In this document: piece by piece, positions 12,190 through 22,862 of the stretch
How the letters are laid out: each line of letters opens with the position of its first letter
How positions within the stretch are numbered: the stretch's first letter is position 1
Source of the DNA: Phallus indusiatus
Taxonomy: Eukaryota; Basidiomycota; Agaricomycetes; Phallales; Phallaceae
Length of the DNA stretch: 64,000 nucleotides
Direction of reading: 5' to 3'
Assembly: GCA_027605045.1 (NCBI GenBank)
Contig: JAQFWX010000003.1
Coordinates: forward strand, 248,001-312,000
Program-made: the position numbers and the translations under genes
The notes under the pieces: generated by a model
The model's database searches: none
What the model was told of the DNA's origin: nothing
Seen by the model: only the letters and a program-made list of their open reading frames with translations

Positions 12190-12530
12190 TATCAAAACAC
12201 ACACTCAAAATGCATACCCCACAACCACATGCTTCCCCTCACTGATCTCAACACCACCAGTGGCATTCACATTCACATTGCTTTCCTTTTCATCAACAAC
12301 AATCCTCCCATTAAACCTCCCCGGAAAAACAACAGTGCCACTCGCCCCAACAGGCACATTAATACTCATCACCTCCCCTCTCGCATTCTTTTCAATAACC
12401 CACGAAACACCAAATTAACCTAAACCAGTTTCAAATCCCCCTTCTACCTGCACCGACTTCTTCTCCTGCCCCGAATTCTAAAAAGAAGAACCGGGATGGG
12501 GTTCAATTTTCCAGGTTCATGCCCCGTTTC
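12190..12530 (-). pseudogene. GH78 rhamnosidase 3' relic
   Basis: On the minus strand this matches the last exon of the GH78 gene at 46379-48900: the KIEPHPG segment, the glycine-rich turn, the VPVG-SGTVVFPGRF block and the GKHVVVGYAV end are all recognisable. Several small deletions break the frame, and everything upstream of the last exon is missing. Confidence 0.6.
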
Positions 12531-12539
12531 CTCATACCT

Positions 12540-13051
12540 CATGGTCATTTCATACAGCAAAGTTAATTTCTATAGAAGCATCATCTATAAGTAAATGAAA
12601 GCTTACCGCGAATATCTCGAATCCCGTTCAAGGGGCAAATGGCGCGAAGGATGCTTAATCATGAAACACATAATGCGCGAACACTCTTCGACAAAGCTCA
12701 GGAATGATAGTAGCCTCTGCCACAGCTTTACTATCGCATTTAGGAATTGGTCTTTACGGATAATAAAGCCAGTTCGGTTTATAAACCTACTCCGATTTTT
12801 GCGACATGATATGCCAAGACAGCGAGAAAACGTTGTTGCACAGCACGTATGTAGGCGACATCTCCTATAACAAGTGTAATAGAAAGACGACATTAGCGTT
12901 ATCCTATAGCCGATAGTCAAGTTGAGTTAATTACCAAAATTGTCCGCCTTAATACATGTGGTGCATGTTATCTGCTGCGCACATCTTTTGATTCCCGAGA
13001 ATCTTTATTAGCCGCCATAAATCTCTCTTGTTCAGCCTTTCAACAAACGAA
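12540..13051. repeat. Spacer with decayed coding relic, shared with 26.33-26.85 kb
   Basis: The minus strand holds a decayed segment beginning MSFLSFVEEC or its shifted form, and a piece reading DVAYIRAVQQRFLAVLAYH near 12.8 kb. No frame spans them. The plus strand just before 13052 is the presumed promoter and leader of the myristoylated membrane protein family and is nearly identical at 26.75-26.845 kb. Confidence 0.4.
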
Positions 13052-13297
13052 ATGGGTCAATCATTATCAGGAAACTCAACCTCATGGTCATTCGATGTAT
13101 CATCGTTCATGGTTTTGGTTGGCGAATCACAAGAATTCAGATACCGCTCGATGAGACGTTCTGTGGTAGAATGCCTCACAGCAGCACCGGTAGTTGGTCT
13201 TCAATCGTATTTATTCTCCACCTATGAGCTCGAGGAAGCCACTGGGGACACATACTTCAGCCCGTTCGGGTTGAAAAACGCCCCACTTCGAAACATG
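13052..13297 (+). pseudogene. 5' fragment of the MGQSLS membrane protein gene
   Basis: From the ATG at 13052 the sequence is almost the same as the start of the intact gene at 26846-27901 (MGQSLSGNSTS). Homology stops abruptly around 13298, after LKNAPLRNM, and a stop follows at once. The remaining 270 codons are absent; a 3' fragment of the same gene lies at 35754-36261. Confidence 0.75.
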
Positions 13298-13405
13298 TGT
13301 TAGAAAATCGAGAGATTAGACGCTCGTATCATGCCCCTCTACGCGTACTGAGGCTGTTATTATAAATTCGGGAACATCTTATGCTGAACGTCCCTAAACC
13401 GTCTC

Positions 13406-13647
13406 ACTGCAGCTCATTTATTTTTTTTTTATTTTTTTTTTTTTTGGAAGGATGTTGGAATGGACAGGAGGTTTCTCACTTGGAGTTTTTCCTGTCCCAT
13501 CAGAAGGGTTCGTAGGGATTTCAACCTATTTTGAGTGGAGATTATATTGGAGGGACGAGGCGGCCCCGTGGGGAAATGCTTTTATGCACATTGATGTCTA
13601 ACGGACATCAATAGTGTAGGGCTCATGACTTACTGCAGCTCATTTAT
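13406..13647 (-). mobile_element. SINE-like retroposon with 16-bp target-site duplication
   Basis: A perfect 16-bp direct repeat, ACTGCAGCTCATTTAT, occurs at 13406-13421 and 13632-13647. The 210 bp between begins with an A-interrupted run of about 25 T, the poly(A) tail of an element inserted on the minus strand. Inside, the minus strand reads GGTTGAAATCC (13516-13526), one base off the pol III B-box consensus GGTTCRANYCC; no clear A box was found. Tail plus long target duplication are the marks of L1/LINE-type target-primed insertion. The element carries no ORF and must have been mobilised in trans. Confidence 0.72.
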
Positions 13648-13689
13648 ACCCGAAGCTGACTGGGTTTTTTCTTTTGTACACTCAGAAAC

Positions 13690-13965
13690 CCTATGCGTCT
13701 AGTCGGCGGTGCTTTTAGAATCGCGACAGTCCAGAAAGTAGCGTCATTTATACGGTGAAAAATGACTTGAGCTTTGGTCAATTTGAAAAAAGGGTCCTCA
13801 ACCCCTTGCAATTCGGCAGATTTTGTGCGTTTGGCTACGCACAGGAACGGACGTTGCTCTAGGAAGTGACATGTGGTCCGACGAACCATGTATTGACGGG
13901 CCTATCGACACGAAACTTCCCAGAGATTTTACGACGGAGAACGCGAGATGTCTTTGTGAAATCTT
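13690..13965 (+). pseudogene. Diverged relic of two-TM protein exons 3-4
   Basis: The plus strand aligns in order with exon 3 of the gene at 28484-29294. It has a GAATCGCGAC block, a lysine/aspartate/leucine/serine/phenylalanine stretch and a TTTGGCTACGCACAG block (TTTGGCTGCGTACAG in the intact gene). Farther on, CCTATCGACACGAAACTT matches exon 4 (EPIGIEL). In-frame stops break it. It sits convergent to F-box copy 3, as the intact two-TM genes do to their F-box partners, so this is an old copy of the same pair. Confidence 0.5.
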
Positions 13966-14437
13966 CCCAGCTTCGCACGCTATCTTTAGAGGAGTGTCTC
14001 TGCAATGTACATAATCTGCACTTGCCTTGCCTTATGACTATTGTAACCTTTGAGCGGTCTCCCACTAATATAAAGGTCGGAATGAGATATCATCGCTCCA
14101 GTTCGCACTTTGAATGAATTGTATTGCATAAAGTACAAGGATATGACAGGAGGTATGTGGTCGACGACTAGCGGGAACCGTAGCATGGTGAGCTGTGTAT
14201 TGAATTGAAATTTGTAGAGCATAGACATTGAGTCAGCGAGAGGATTAATCCAGTTAAAAACCTCTTTCACAAGGCTCTTTCAATCACGATTTGCGAGTAC
14301 AAGTCGGAGCTAGCGAGTCATTTGAACTTCAGCTGTCTGCTGGCCATGGAAATCGGATCTGTCCGTACTTCAAACTAGATTAGCTCAATGCTTGCACATG
14401 TGTTAAGTGAGGTAATTTAACCAACTCACTGGTTAAT
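13966..14437. other. Intergenic 3' of F-box copy 3, nothing recognised
   Basis: About 470 bp between the two-TM relic and the stop codon of F-box copy 3. Only shadow ORFs are seen. Confidence 0.35.
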
Positions 14438-16034
14438 CTACCATTCCAGCTTATAAATGCCGTCCCAAGAGTAAGGATCACACTCTCTAAAAACAACCTT
14501 CTCGTGTTGTAATCTCATCACCTTGGTGATATCATCCCGCTCCAGACGAAAAGCTTTGCGACCCGATCCACGTTTAAATAGCATCCTGGTGTACAGAAGA
14601 CTGGGGAATTCATAAAAAACTTTGAGCAGTCTGGGGGGAAGACTATCCATGTATATCTTCTCGAAAGGTCCTATGAGCACGCGTAGCTTCTTGAGACTAG
14701 AGAGTAAGGAGACACAGTCCGTAGCCTGATGTGATAGATCAGTATAACTTTCAAATCCAACAACTGAGACGAATCTTCCCAGCTGCGGTGGCATACCATG
14801 TCAGGGGTGAACTCCGAATTAGGATCGATCCGAATTGTTCCAAATGTTATAATTGTTCCAAATGTTATAATTGTTCCAAATGTTATATAGAGCTTCTGAA
14901 CATTGGGAATCATATCAACAAGATCTTCAATCGATCGCTTGGAAATGGGATTCGAAAGTACACAAGTTTCAAGATTAGATAGGATAATCCCATGTTCCGT
15001 CAAGTAATTGAATAAGTTATCCATTCTCAAATGCACGAGGCGCGCGGCGATATTAGTCGTAATGGTGGGCCGAGAATAGTTGAGGGTGTCGATGAAAAAA
15101 GACTTGAGATTCGGAAGGAGATCATCGGATCCAACGGCCCAACCAGGAAGCAGAACGTTGGTGGATGAGAGAGTGATGAGTTTGGAGTGGCGGTAAAAAA
15201 ATGTTTGTAAACGAGGTATGTAGTCTTCATCTGCTGGACCCGGTCCGTAGAAACGAATTCTAAGGTGTTGAAGGTTTGGCCAGTAACCTGAAAGAAACGT
15301 GCGAAAGAAAGTCAGAGTTACGTTCATATGGGTAAGGTTAGGCGCATTCAAAAGCATTTGCAAAAAGGGGCTGCCACTAGTACATCCAAACCCGCTTTTG
15401 AGGACATATTTTCGAAGGGAGGGCCGGTAGTCATAAAGCAACTGAACACAAAGTAAAAAGAAGCCAATTACTCATTAGCAATTAGATGAAAGCTTACCGA
15501 GAACTTCTTCGATTCTTTCGAGACTTTGACTTCCTTTCGGAAGCACTTCTCCATGGTCCTGTTTACCCATTTCAAGGACACTCCTAACTCTTCCAAATCA
15601 CAACCCGCTATTTTGACCGCCTCTGAAACACGGAAAAATTCTTCGTCGTTTTTACTAAGGGTTTGAAATTTGAAGACTTTCAAGTTGACCATTTTAGAAA
15701 GAGCTTGAATGAGGAGTTCGTCATTATCTAGCATTCGTGAGGAATCTGACTCGCGCTCGATCTGACACATTCGTGGTATTTTTATTCGACTCTGGTCCTT
15801 AACTGATAGGATGTTCAGATATCTGATACGAGAGCAGGCATCATAGGGAGTGTCCAAGAGATGTTTCCAAACGTGTTTGAAAGACCCAGGATAAGAAATG
15901 CGACGATAATCAATGTGTCGAGGAATGATAATGGTATGGAAAGTCCGAGCGGTCAAAGCAAAAGACAACAAGTCTGCGGGACGGTCGATAAAATCGATGA
16001 TGTGGATAAGGACGTCTATAGGGATCGTGGTCAT
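14438..16034 (-). CDS. F-box family protein, copy 3 (intact, 489 aa)
   Basis: Minus-strand exons 16034-15498, 15441-14797 and 14725-14438, all phase 0, 489 aa. The start MTTIPIDVLIHIIDFIDRP opens the F-box-like segment; RHIDYRRI and TPYDACSRIRYLN follow, then weak leucine-rich segments and the LERDDITK and WDGIYKL end. Intron sites equal those of copies 2 and 4. Exon 2 holds three perfect 18-bp in-frame repeats (14833-14886) that add an FGTIIT repeat just before the second intron, unlike any paralog. It is convergent with the two-TM relic at 13690-13965. Function as a ubiquitin-ligase adaptor is inferred from the F-box only. Confidence 0.78.
14833..14886 (-). repeat. In-frame 18-bp tandem repeat x3 inside F-box copy 3
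   Basis: Three exact copies of aattgttccaaatgttat (plus-strand reading) encode a repeated FGTIIT hexapeptide on the minus strand. Paralogs carry a single version. Frame is kept. Confidence 0.9.
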
Positions 16035-17716
16035 CCTTTAGTATGAGGATTAGCCGTCAGAGCGTGCGAGATGGGTTGCAACTCAACGTAGTAGGAAAGC
16101 GTTTATTTGGGGTTCAAAATTAGGCAATTTTGATTAAGGTCACAATCAACTCACACGAGTGACAGCGCCGCGAATCTTAATCAGGAGTCAACTTGGGTCG
16201 GACCGTGCAACTGATATCAGGTAAAGTTGACCACGGCGCAAAGGAAGAGAACCGAAAGGCCAGACGGGCCACCAGGCCCCGGAGCCTGAAATGGCTGGTT
16301 GAATGGAGATCAGGCGAACGTACCTGCCGACATGCAAGACGGCGAGATAGTACAGGGCTTCTGACCTGGAATCAGCTTTAGTTTGGAACACCTGCCAATG
16401 TTTAATGCACCATCTTCACTATCAGGCAATGAGGGGACGCGATTATCAGACACTCGAGGTAACAGGTTGATCGCGTAAATACTGGTGCTGAAGCCGAAAG
16501 CCGTGGCACTTCTGCAAGGTCCAGCGTGGGTCCAGCCAACTCATGAAATTAACGCTAGACAACAAGATACATTGTCAAGGGACGTGCGACTTTTAAAAAA
16601 AACTTCATAGGCTCGCTGTCCTACTCAACATTCTTCATACTTCCGTCGCTGGAGGCTGACACCGCCACTACCCACTACCTACTAATCAACTGGGCTATCT
16701 TTCAAACGCCAACTTCTCAGAAGCAGTGTCGTAGCGGCCTTACTGAAAAAGAATTCGCGACATCAAAAAAAAAGATTTGCTTCATAAACTAGATGTATTC
16801 AACGAATTAGCTCCTACTAGAATATCTTAAATTCCGCTCCACGTCTTTTCCAACCTTCTTTTCTTCAAATTTTGTTCACATTTGGAGACATATATATCAC
16901 AAGCGTTAGCTGCATCCGCTTGTAATCTTTCATGGACATGCTTAGGAATTTTGGTTTTTTCACTCGATCGCGAGACATTGGTGTTATTGAGATGTGGGAT
17001 GGGTACGACAAGGAGAGATCAGTGTCGTAAGTACAAGTGACATCGAAGACCTTGCAGCGGGACTATCGATTATGCTGGACAACCAGAACACGCTGGGCCA
17101 ACGGGATATGGGAAAAATGTTGCGTTAGGTCTACTTGTGAAGTGTTCTCGGCCTCTTCTCGGATACCGTCCCGGTGTAAACACCTGGCTAGCGCGACGAC
17201 GCGTCCCTTTGATAAGTTCTTTACTGGTATAAGGGGCCGAGCCGAGATATGTTCACGTTGGTTTGATTTCTAGGAAAACTTGTACGACATAACATACACA
17301 GACACGTGAAGAATATAATCAGCGATAAGCAAGAACGATCACATGACGAAGGCTGCGAGCTGCACGAATGAAATCAGAACTTGGAGAATTGACAGAAGTT
17401 AGATCAAATCGTTTGAAATCATGGATCCATGAGTTGCGGGATACATTTAGACACGAGTAGTAGTAGCAGTAACTCCGAACAAACCGGCCCCAGTCAGCAA
17501 GTCATTTGGATGAGCGGTCGAAATGAATACGGAAGAACTTGAAGATCAGCAGAGAATGTACGTCGAAAGTTTAAACGACAATGGTCTAGTTATTGCCCAC
17601 ATCGTATCCGAGGATTTGACGATTGATAATAGTTATATGTATCTTCTTTGGCTCGACGGAGCTATCATCCCTCGTGACAAGTGCCACTCTTCCCTATCTG
17701 TTAGTAGTCAATAGCT
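16035..17716. other. 1.7 kb intergenic, nothing recognised
   Basis: Upstream of F-box copy 3 and downstream of copy 4. A 63-codon ORF at 17523-17714 (+) is acidic and convergent with F-box copy 4, but I recognise no family and it has no copy elsewhere here. The rest shows no coding signal or repeat of the array families. Confidence 0.35.
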
Positions 17717-19282
17717 CTACAGGAAATGAAGCAATATAACTAACTCACTCCGACGCCTATAGATTGAAAATTGGTTGCCCCGAGCGAAATAACATTCGCT
17801 GGGTATAACCTCCTCGTGCTCATATCTCATCACTTTGGCGACATCATCCCGCTCAAGACGGAATGTCTTGAGATTGTCGTTTTTGAGTTTTATTCTGGTG
17901 TATAAAAGCTTCGGGAAATCGTATAAAGCTTCAAAAAGGAGATTCCCATCCACAGATATGTAGTCAAAAGCTCCTAAGAGAATACGTAGATTCTTGAAGC
18001 CGGTGAAGAGCCGGACACGCTTTATAATCTGATCAAATACATTAATATAGCTCTCAAATGCGCTGTGACGACATACCTCATTAAAGTTCACTGGTGCGTC
18101 TAGACAGTAATTGGGTTCAAACGTTATGTAGAGCTTTTGAATATTGGGAGCCATATCAACTAGACCTTGAATCGGCACCTTGAGACTGGCCTTGCAAAAT
18201 GCACAACTTTCTAGACTAGATAGAATGATTCCACATTCTAATAGGCACCTGTACATGGCGGTATTCATTGTCAGATGCGCGAGGCGTGCGCCGATATTAT
18301 TTGTAATGGCAGGTGGATGTAAATCTGATTCGACATAGAGAGATTTGAGATCTGGAAGGAAATCATCGGATTCAATCGCCCAGCCAGGGAGCAGAATGTT
18401 CGCGGTTGATAAAGTGACGAGTTTCGAATGACGGGAGAAAAATATCCGTAAAGAGGACAAATAATCTTTCTCCGTAGGAACATCTACGGAACTAAGTTGG
18501 AGATGTTGAAGATTTGGCCAGTATCCTGAAAGAAATGCGGGGGAGAAACCCCAATCCACGTTCATGTGGGTGAGATTAGGCGCGTTCAAAAACATCTGCA
18601 AAACGACACTGCCGTCACATTGATATCCGTTTCTAATAACATATTTCCGAAGGGAGGGTAGGTGATCATAAAATAACTGAATTACAAAACTGATAAAGTG
18701 CTTGCCCGTTACATATTGATGTTAGCTTACCGAGAACTTCCCCAAATTTCCCGAAACTTTGTCTTTCTTAAAGTGCTCCTTAATGGCTGTGTTTGAAAGT
18801 CCAAAATAAACTTCTAATTCCTCCAAGCTACAGCCTGCCTTTCCGATTGCTTCAGAAATAAGACAGATAACGCTATCGTTTTGACTCGTCGTTGCGAACC
18901 TGAGGACCTTCAAATTGACCATTTTGGATAGGGCTTGAATGAGAATATCAGATACATCATTCAGAAGACCATTGTCTGTTCTCCAAAATAGTTCTGAATT
19001 CAACTTGTGTTCGGGCCTGCACATCCGTGGAATTTCCGTCGAGCCAAATGATCTTGAGATGTTTAAATATCTGATACGGGAACAAGCGTCGTAAGGAGTA
19101 TCCAAGAGATGCCTCCAGATGTGTTTGGAAGCTGCTGCGCAAGTAATACGACGATAGTCAATGTGTCGAGGAACGATGATGGCATGTAGGGCGCGAGCTG
19201 TTAGTGCAAGAGACAATAGATCCTTGGGATAATCAATAAATTCAATGATGTGAACAAGGATGTCTATAGGGATCGTGGTCAT
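17717..19282 (-). CDS. F-box family protein, copy 4 (intact, 487 aa)
   Basis: Minus-strand exons 19282-18731, 18676-18077 and 18028-17717, all phase 0, 487 aa. The start is the ATG of MTTIPIDILVHIIEFIDYP, aligned with copies 2, 3 and 5; the frame is open 27 codons further up (to 19363), so a longer N-terminus cannot be excluded. F-box-like segment, RHIDYRRI, YDACSRIRYLNIS, leucine-rich segments and the C-terminal LERDDVAKVMRYEHEE block are all present. The third exon extends about 10 codons past the usual WD/Y end. No lesions are seen. Confidence 0.78.
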
Positions 19283-20015
19283 TCTCCGCGACGTTGTGCA
19301 GTGTAAACAAACGACTGGTTGTAGATCTCTCTTTGTTTGTGACTCAGAAATGCTGGCGCCCAAAATTGATGTTCAAGTTTCCTCCCGCATCTACGAGCAA
19401 TCCTCGTAACGAAAAAATGATCAGTAATATTATATCTCTCTCTTCTCAATAGCGTTATAAAAATTTGGTTCCATGATATGATTTAACGAATGTACGAAGG
19501 CACAGTCTGAAAATCCGAAAGACGCTGAGATTTCAGAATCCCGCTTTCAAAACGCGAGTCTTTCGAACCAGCTCTTTCTCCGCTGAACAATTTCAAGTTG
19601 CTGATAATTTTACATGTACAGTTTGGAGACGTAAGATAAATATTCTAATTATCAACAACATACAGACGCTGTTCAAGCATTGAAACATACGATGATGATA
19701 AATGGTGCACATGGAATCTAGTGCATACTCTATGCCCTCAGATTTAATCCGATGGTGGATGCTTTGCGCAACGACCAAACACGCTTACTTCATTTGGGTA
19801 ACAAGCCAGAGATTTTTTCTTTTAGGTCCGAGCTACTAATTACGTGTGTTGACAGTTATGTTACTTATGTATTGTCAAGTTGTTAGAATTCATGTATCCT
19901 TCGAACTGGTTGAATCGAGATACATTTTGAGTCACAATACCAATCTGTTTATCACGATTCAGCGCCCATGCTTAGACATGAAGGAGGTAAAATACAACCA
20001 ACTTACCAATCGTGT
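19283..20015. other. Intergenic between F-box copies 4 and 5, nothing recognised
   Basis: About 730 bp, presumably with the promoter of copy 4 and the 3' end of copy 5. No supported ORF. Confidence 0.4.
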
Positions 20016-21571
20016 CTATAGATAATACAGGTCGTTCCAACAGGAAGGTTCACATGGATCGGGACTAACCTCCTCGTGTTTATGTCTCATCACCTTAGCA
20101 ACATCGTCCCGCTCCAGACGGAACGTTTTTAACAAGCGGTCGTTTTCAAGTCTCGTTCTAATGTGCGAGAGCTTGGGAAAATCGTACAGAGCTTTGAAAG
20201 GAAGATGGCTATCTATTGATATACCATCAAAAGGTCCTACAAGGACGCGTAGATCCTTCAAGCCAGCGAGAAAAAGGACACGCTCCATAACCTGATATGA
20301 AGCATTAATACAGCTCTCCAATCTAACAACTGATAGGGGCTCCGTGGCGACGTACCTCGTTAAGGATTGATCGTGGGTCTGTCAAACTGCTCCAACTTAA
20401 GAGGCTCAACGTTATATAGAGCTTTTGTATATTGGGTGCTATATCAACGAGAGTTTGAATCGACTTTGTGTCTTTGAAATTGGCAGTTCCAAACACGCAA
20501 GTTTTCAGATTAGGAAGGCTACTTCCACTTTTCGTTAGGCACTTATACAATTGAATAGTCATTTTCACGTGCACGAGGTGCGTGGCGACACTAGTCGTAA
20601 GGGTAGGCGGATGCAAGTCCAGATTGATATAAAAAGATTCGGGACTCGGGAGGAAATCATTAGATTCAATGGCTCAACCTGGGGACAGCATGTTATTAGT
20701 TGATAAAGTTATGAGCTCAGAGTGGCGGGAGAGAAATGTCTGCAAGTTAGGATAGGTAGTCTTCTTTCATAGGACGGTTCATGTGGTCAGAAAACACGAA
20801 ATGCTGAAGATTCGGCCAGTAGCCCGAAAGAATTGCATAGGAGAGTCCATGAGTGCGTCCAATGGAGAGTATATTTATGTAGGTCAGGTTAGGCGCGTTA
20901 AGAAGCATTTGCCAAAGAACGCCGCTATCAGCCTCTTCGAAACGGGTTTTGATAGTATGTTTTCGAAGGGAGGGCAGATAGTCGTAGAATAACTGAATTG
21001 CTAAAGATGTTGACTGTTTACAAGGAGGTCAGCTCACCGAAAATCTGTTTAGATCTCTCGAGACTTCGTTTCTTCTAAAGCCTTCCCCAATACCTGTATT
21101 TGACAATCCAAAGTGCACTTCTAATTCTGCCAAATCGCAACCCGCTTTTCCAATCGCCTCAAAGATGAGCCAAGAAAACTCTTTGCTTAGACTCGCATCG
21201 AATCGGAGGACTGTCAAATTGACCATTTTAGAAAGAGCTTCAACGAAGGTACCGGAAGGATCATTCGAGAGATAACCGCCTGGAGACGACGACGATCCAG
21301 AATCCGATTTGCAACGTGGAATTTTTGTCCGGCCATGAGCTTTTAGGATGTTCAGATATCTGATGCAAGAACAGGCATCGTAGGGGGTGCTCAAGAGATG
21401 TTGCCAGACGCGCTCGGAAAATACTGTGCAGGAAATACGACGATAGTCAATGTGTCGAGGAACGATGAGGGCATGTAAGGCGCGAGTAGTTAATGCGAGA
21501 GATAATAGATCCTTCGGATGGTCGATAAACTCTATGACACGGAGAAGGACATCTATAGGTATTTCGGTCAT
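20016..21571 (-). pseudogene. F-box family protein, copy 5 (nonsense and frameshift)
   Basis: The exon layout matches the family: 21571-21038, 20992-20356 and 20291-20016 on the minus strand. Exon 1 is open (MTEIPIDVLLRVIEFIDHP) and so is exon 3 (LERDDVAKVMRHKHEE, ending YYL). Exon 2 is broken twice. A frameshift occurs near 20750, where DYLS runs into TAA, and a TGA near 20677 replaces the Trp of the conserved PGWAIES. A truncated protein of about 260 aa with the F-box could still be made. Confidence 0.75.
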
Positions 21572-21733
21572 CTTCTAGCAGGGAGCTGTGGTCGTGACGC
21601 GTCAGAGGACGCGAAGACCAGGTGAGTTCAAGTTGGGACTCGGACAACCGTGGGCTTCCGCGGACATGGTAGAAAAGCATCGATTTATTTGTTTGCGTAT
21701 ATTTTGCATGTCTTTATCTATCCTCGTAATCAG

Positions 21734-21779
21734 CTCAATGTAATACTCGATTACGGTCGGAGAGGTGTATTACATTGAG
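21734..21779. repeat. 13-bp perfect inverted repeat (hairpin)
   Basis: CTCAATGTAATAC at 21734-21746 is matched by GTATTACATTGAG at 21767-21779 with a 20-bp loop. It lies upstream of F-box copy 5, near the left edge of the second forward repeat unit. Confidence 0.75.
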
Positions 21780-22862
21780 GTATGTACTAGTTCTACAAAA
21801 TCCGGGTGTCAATTACGGAGCAATACATATGCCGGTAACATGGAACACTCCTACAACCGATACATAGCCTACATACCGCCATGTAGCATGGGTATTTTTT
21901 CCTGGTGTAACTGCGTCTGATGAGAATGCATGTAACATGAAACGTATGAGTAAAAACGAACACACCCAGGTCCGGGTGTGCTGTAGACGTGGAGAGATAT
22001 TGCTTATAGGTGATCTCTTCCATCACTATTTGACAGACAGTGCTTCAGGCACTATCGTCACTGGTCAGTGACTAGTGAAGTATCGTCTGCATGCAAACCC
22101 ATGAAGCGCTTTTGGATCTGGGACAGATGTACTAGTGTTTTGTGCAATGTGAGGGCATGTAAGTTTTGGCTCATTTGGTGTCTTTTCGGTAATACGTGTG
22201 GACCGGGAATGTCCAACCTCATTAACAAAGTTAGGTCTAACAAAGGACGGATAGCAACACCATCGCCTATTCGATGGTGCAGTTCCGTTCTCGAATCTCT
22301 TATACCAATGTCTGGTTTAGTGATGGTGTCGTACACGCAGATAATCTGTAGAGGAGTTCCTTCCAGAAAAAGAAAGAAAGAAAGAAAGACGGGTCTAATT
22401 CAAGTTCAAGCTAGGAAGATAGTGATAGTGAGATGTTGGTGAGATAGGCCATGGCGGCAGATTCCGGAAGCTGTTGGGTAAGCTGAAGCAAAAATACATC
22501 CGAGTCTGAACAATCCGAGCCGCCGAGCGGCATCCTTTTTTCGTTGAAACTCTCCATGCAAAGTTCCAGTAACGAGTTGGCACCAAACCTCGACTTGGCT
22601 TCTCGTATTTCGAAGTCATTCATTTCCATTGATTTAAGCAATCGTTTATTCAATTATTTATTGTTCCCAAAGATCTCAAAGAAGAACAGGTACGAGAAAA
22701 GAAAACAGTAAAAAGCAATAACTATCACTCACGTTGTTCCAGTTTTTCTCGCGAGATTGTACTGCGCTGATTTTAGTAAAAACAATAATGATATGTGTCT
22801 ATGTACATACTAATCTACAGTTCAATCACACACAAATTCCAAGTCCAAATCCAAAACGTGCA
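21780..22862. repeat. Repeat-unit flank 3' of DUF6533 copy 2
   Basis: Second copy of the 8.1-9.07 kb segment (landmark gcgtctgatgagaatgca at about 21911-21928). Here it is not preceded by the hydrolase gene. It includes an (aaag)n run at about 22369-22394. No supported gene. Confidence 0.5.

Noticed and set aside
17523..17714. 63-codon plus-strand ORF convergent with F-box copy 4 as a two-TM family member
   Set aside because: It has no hydrophobic segments and no similarity to any exon of the two-TM family; too short to support alone.
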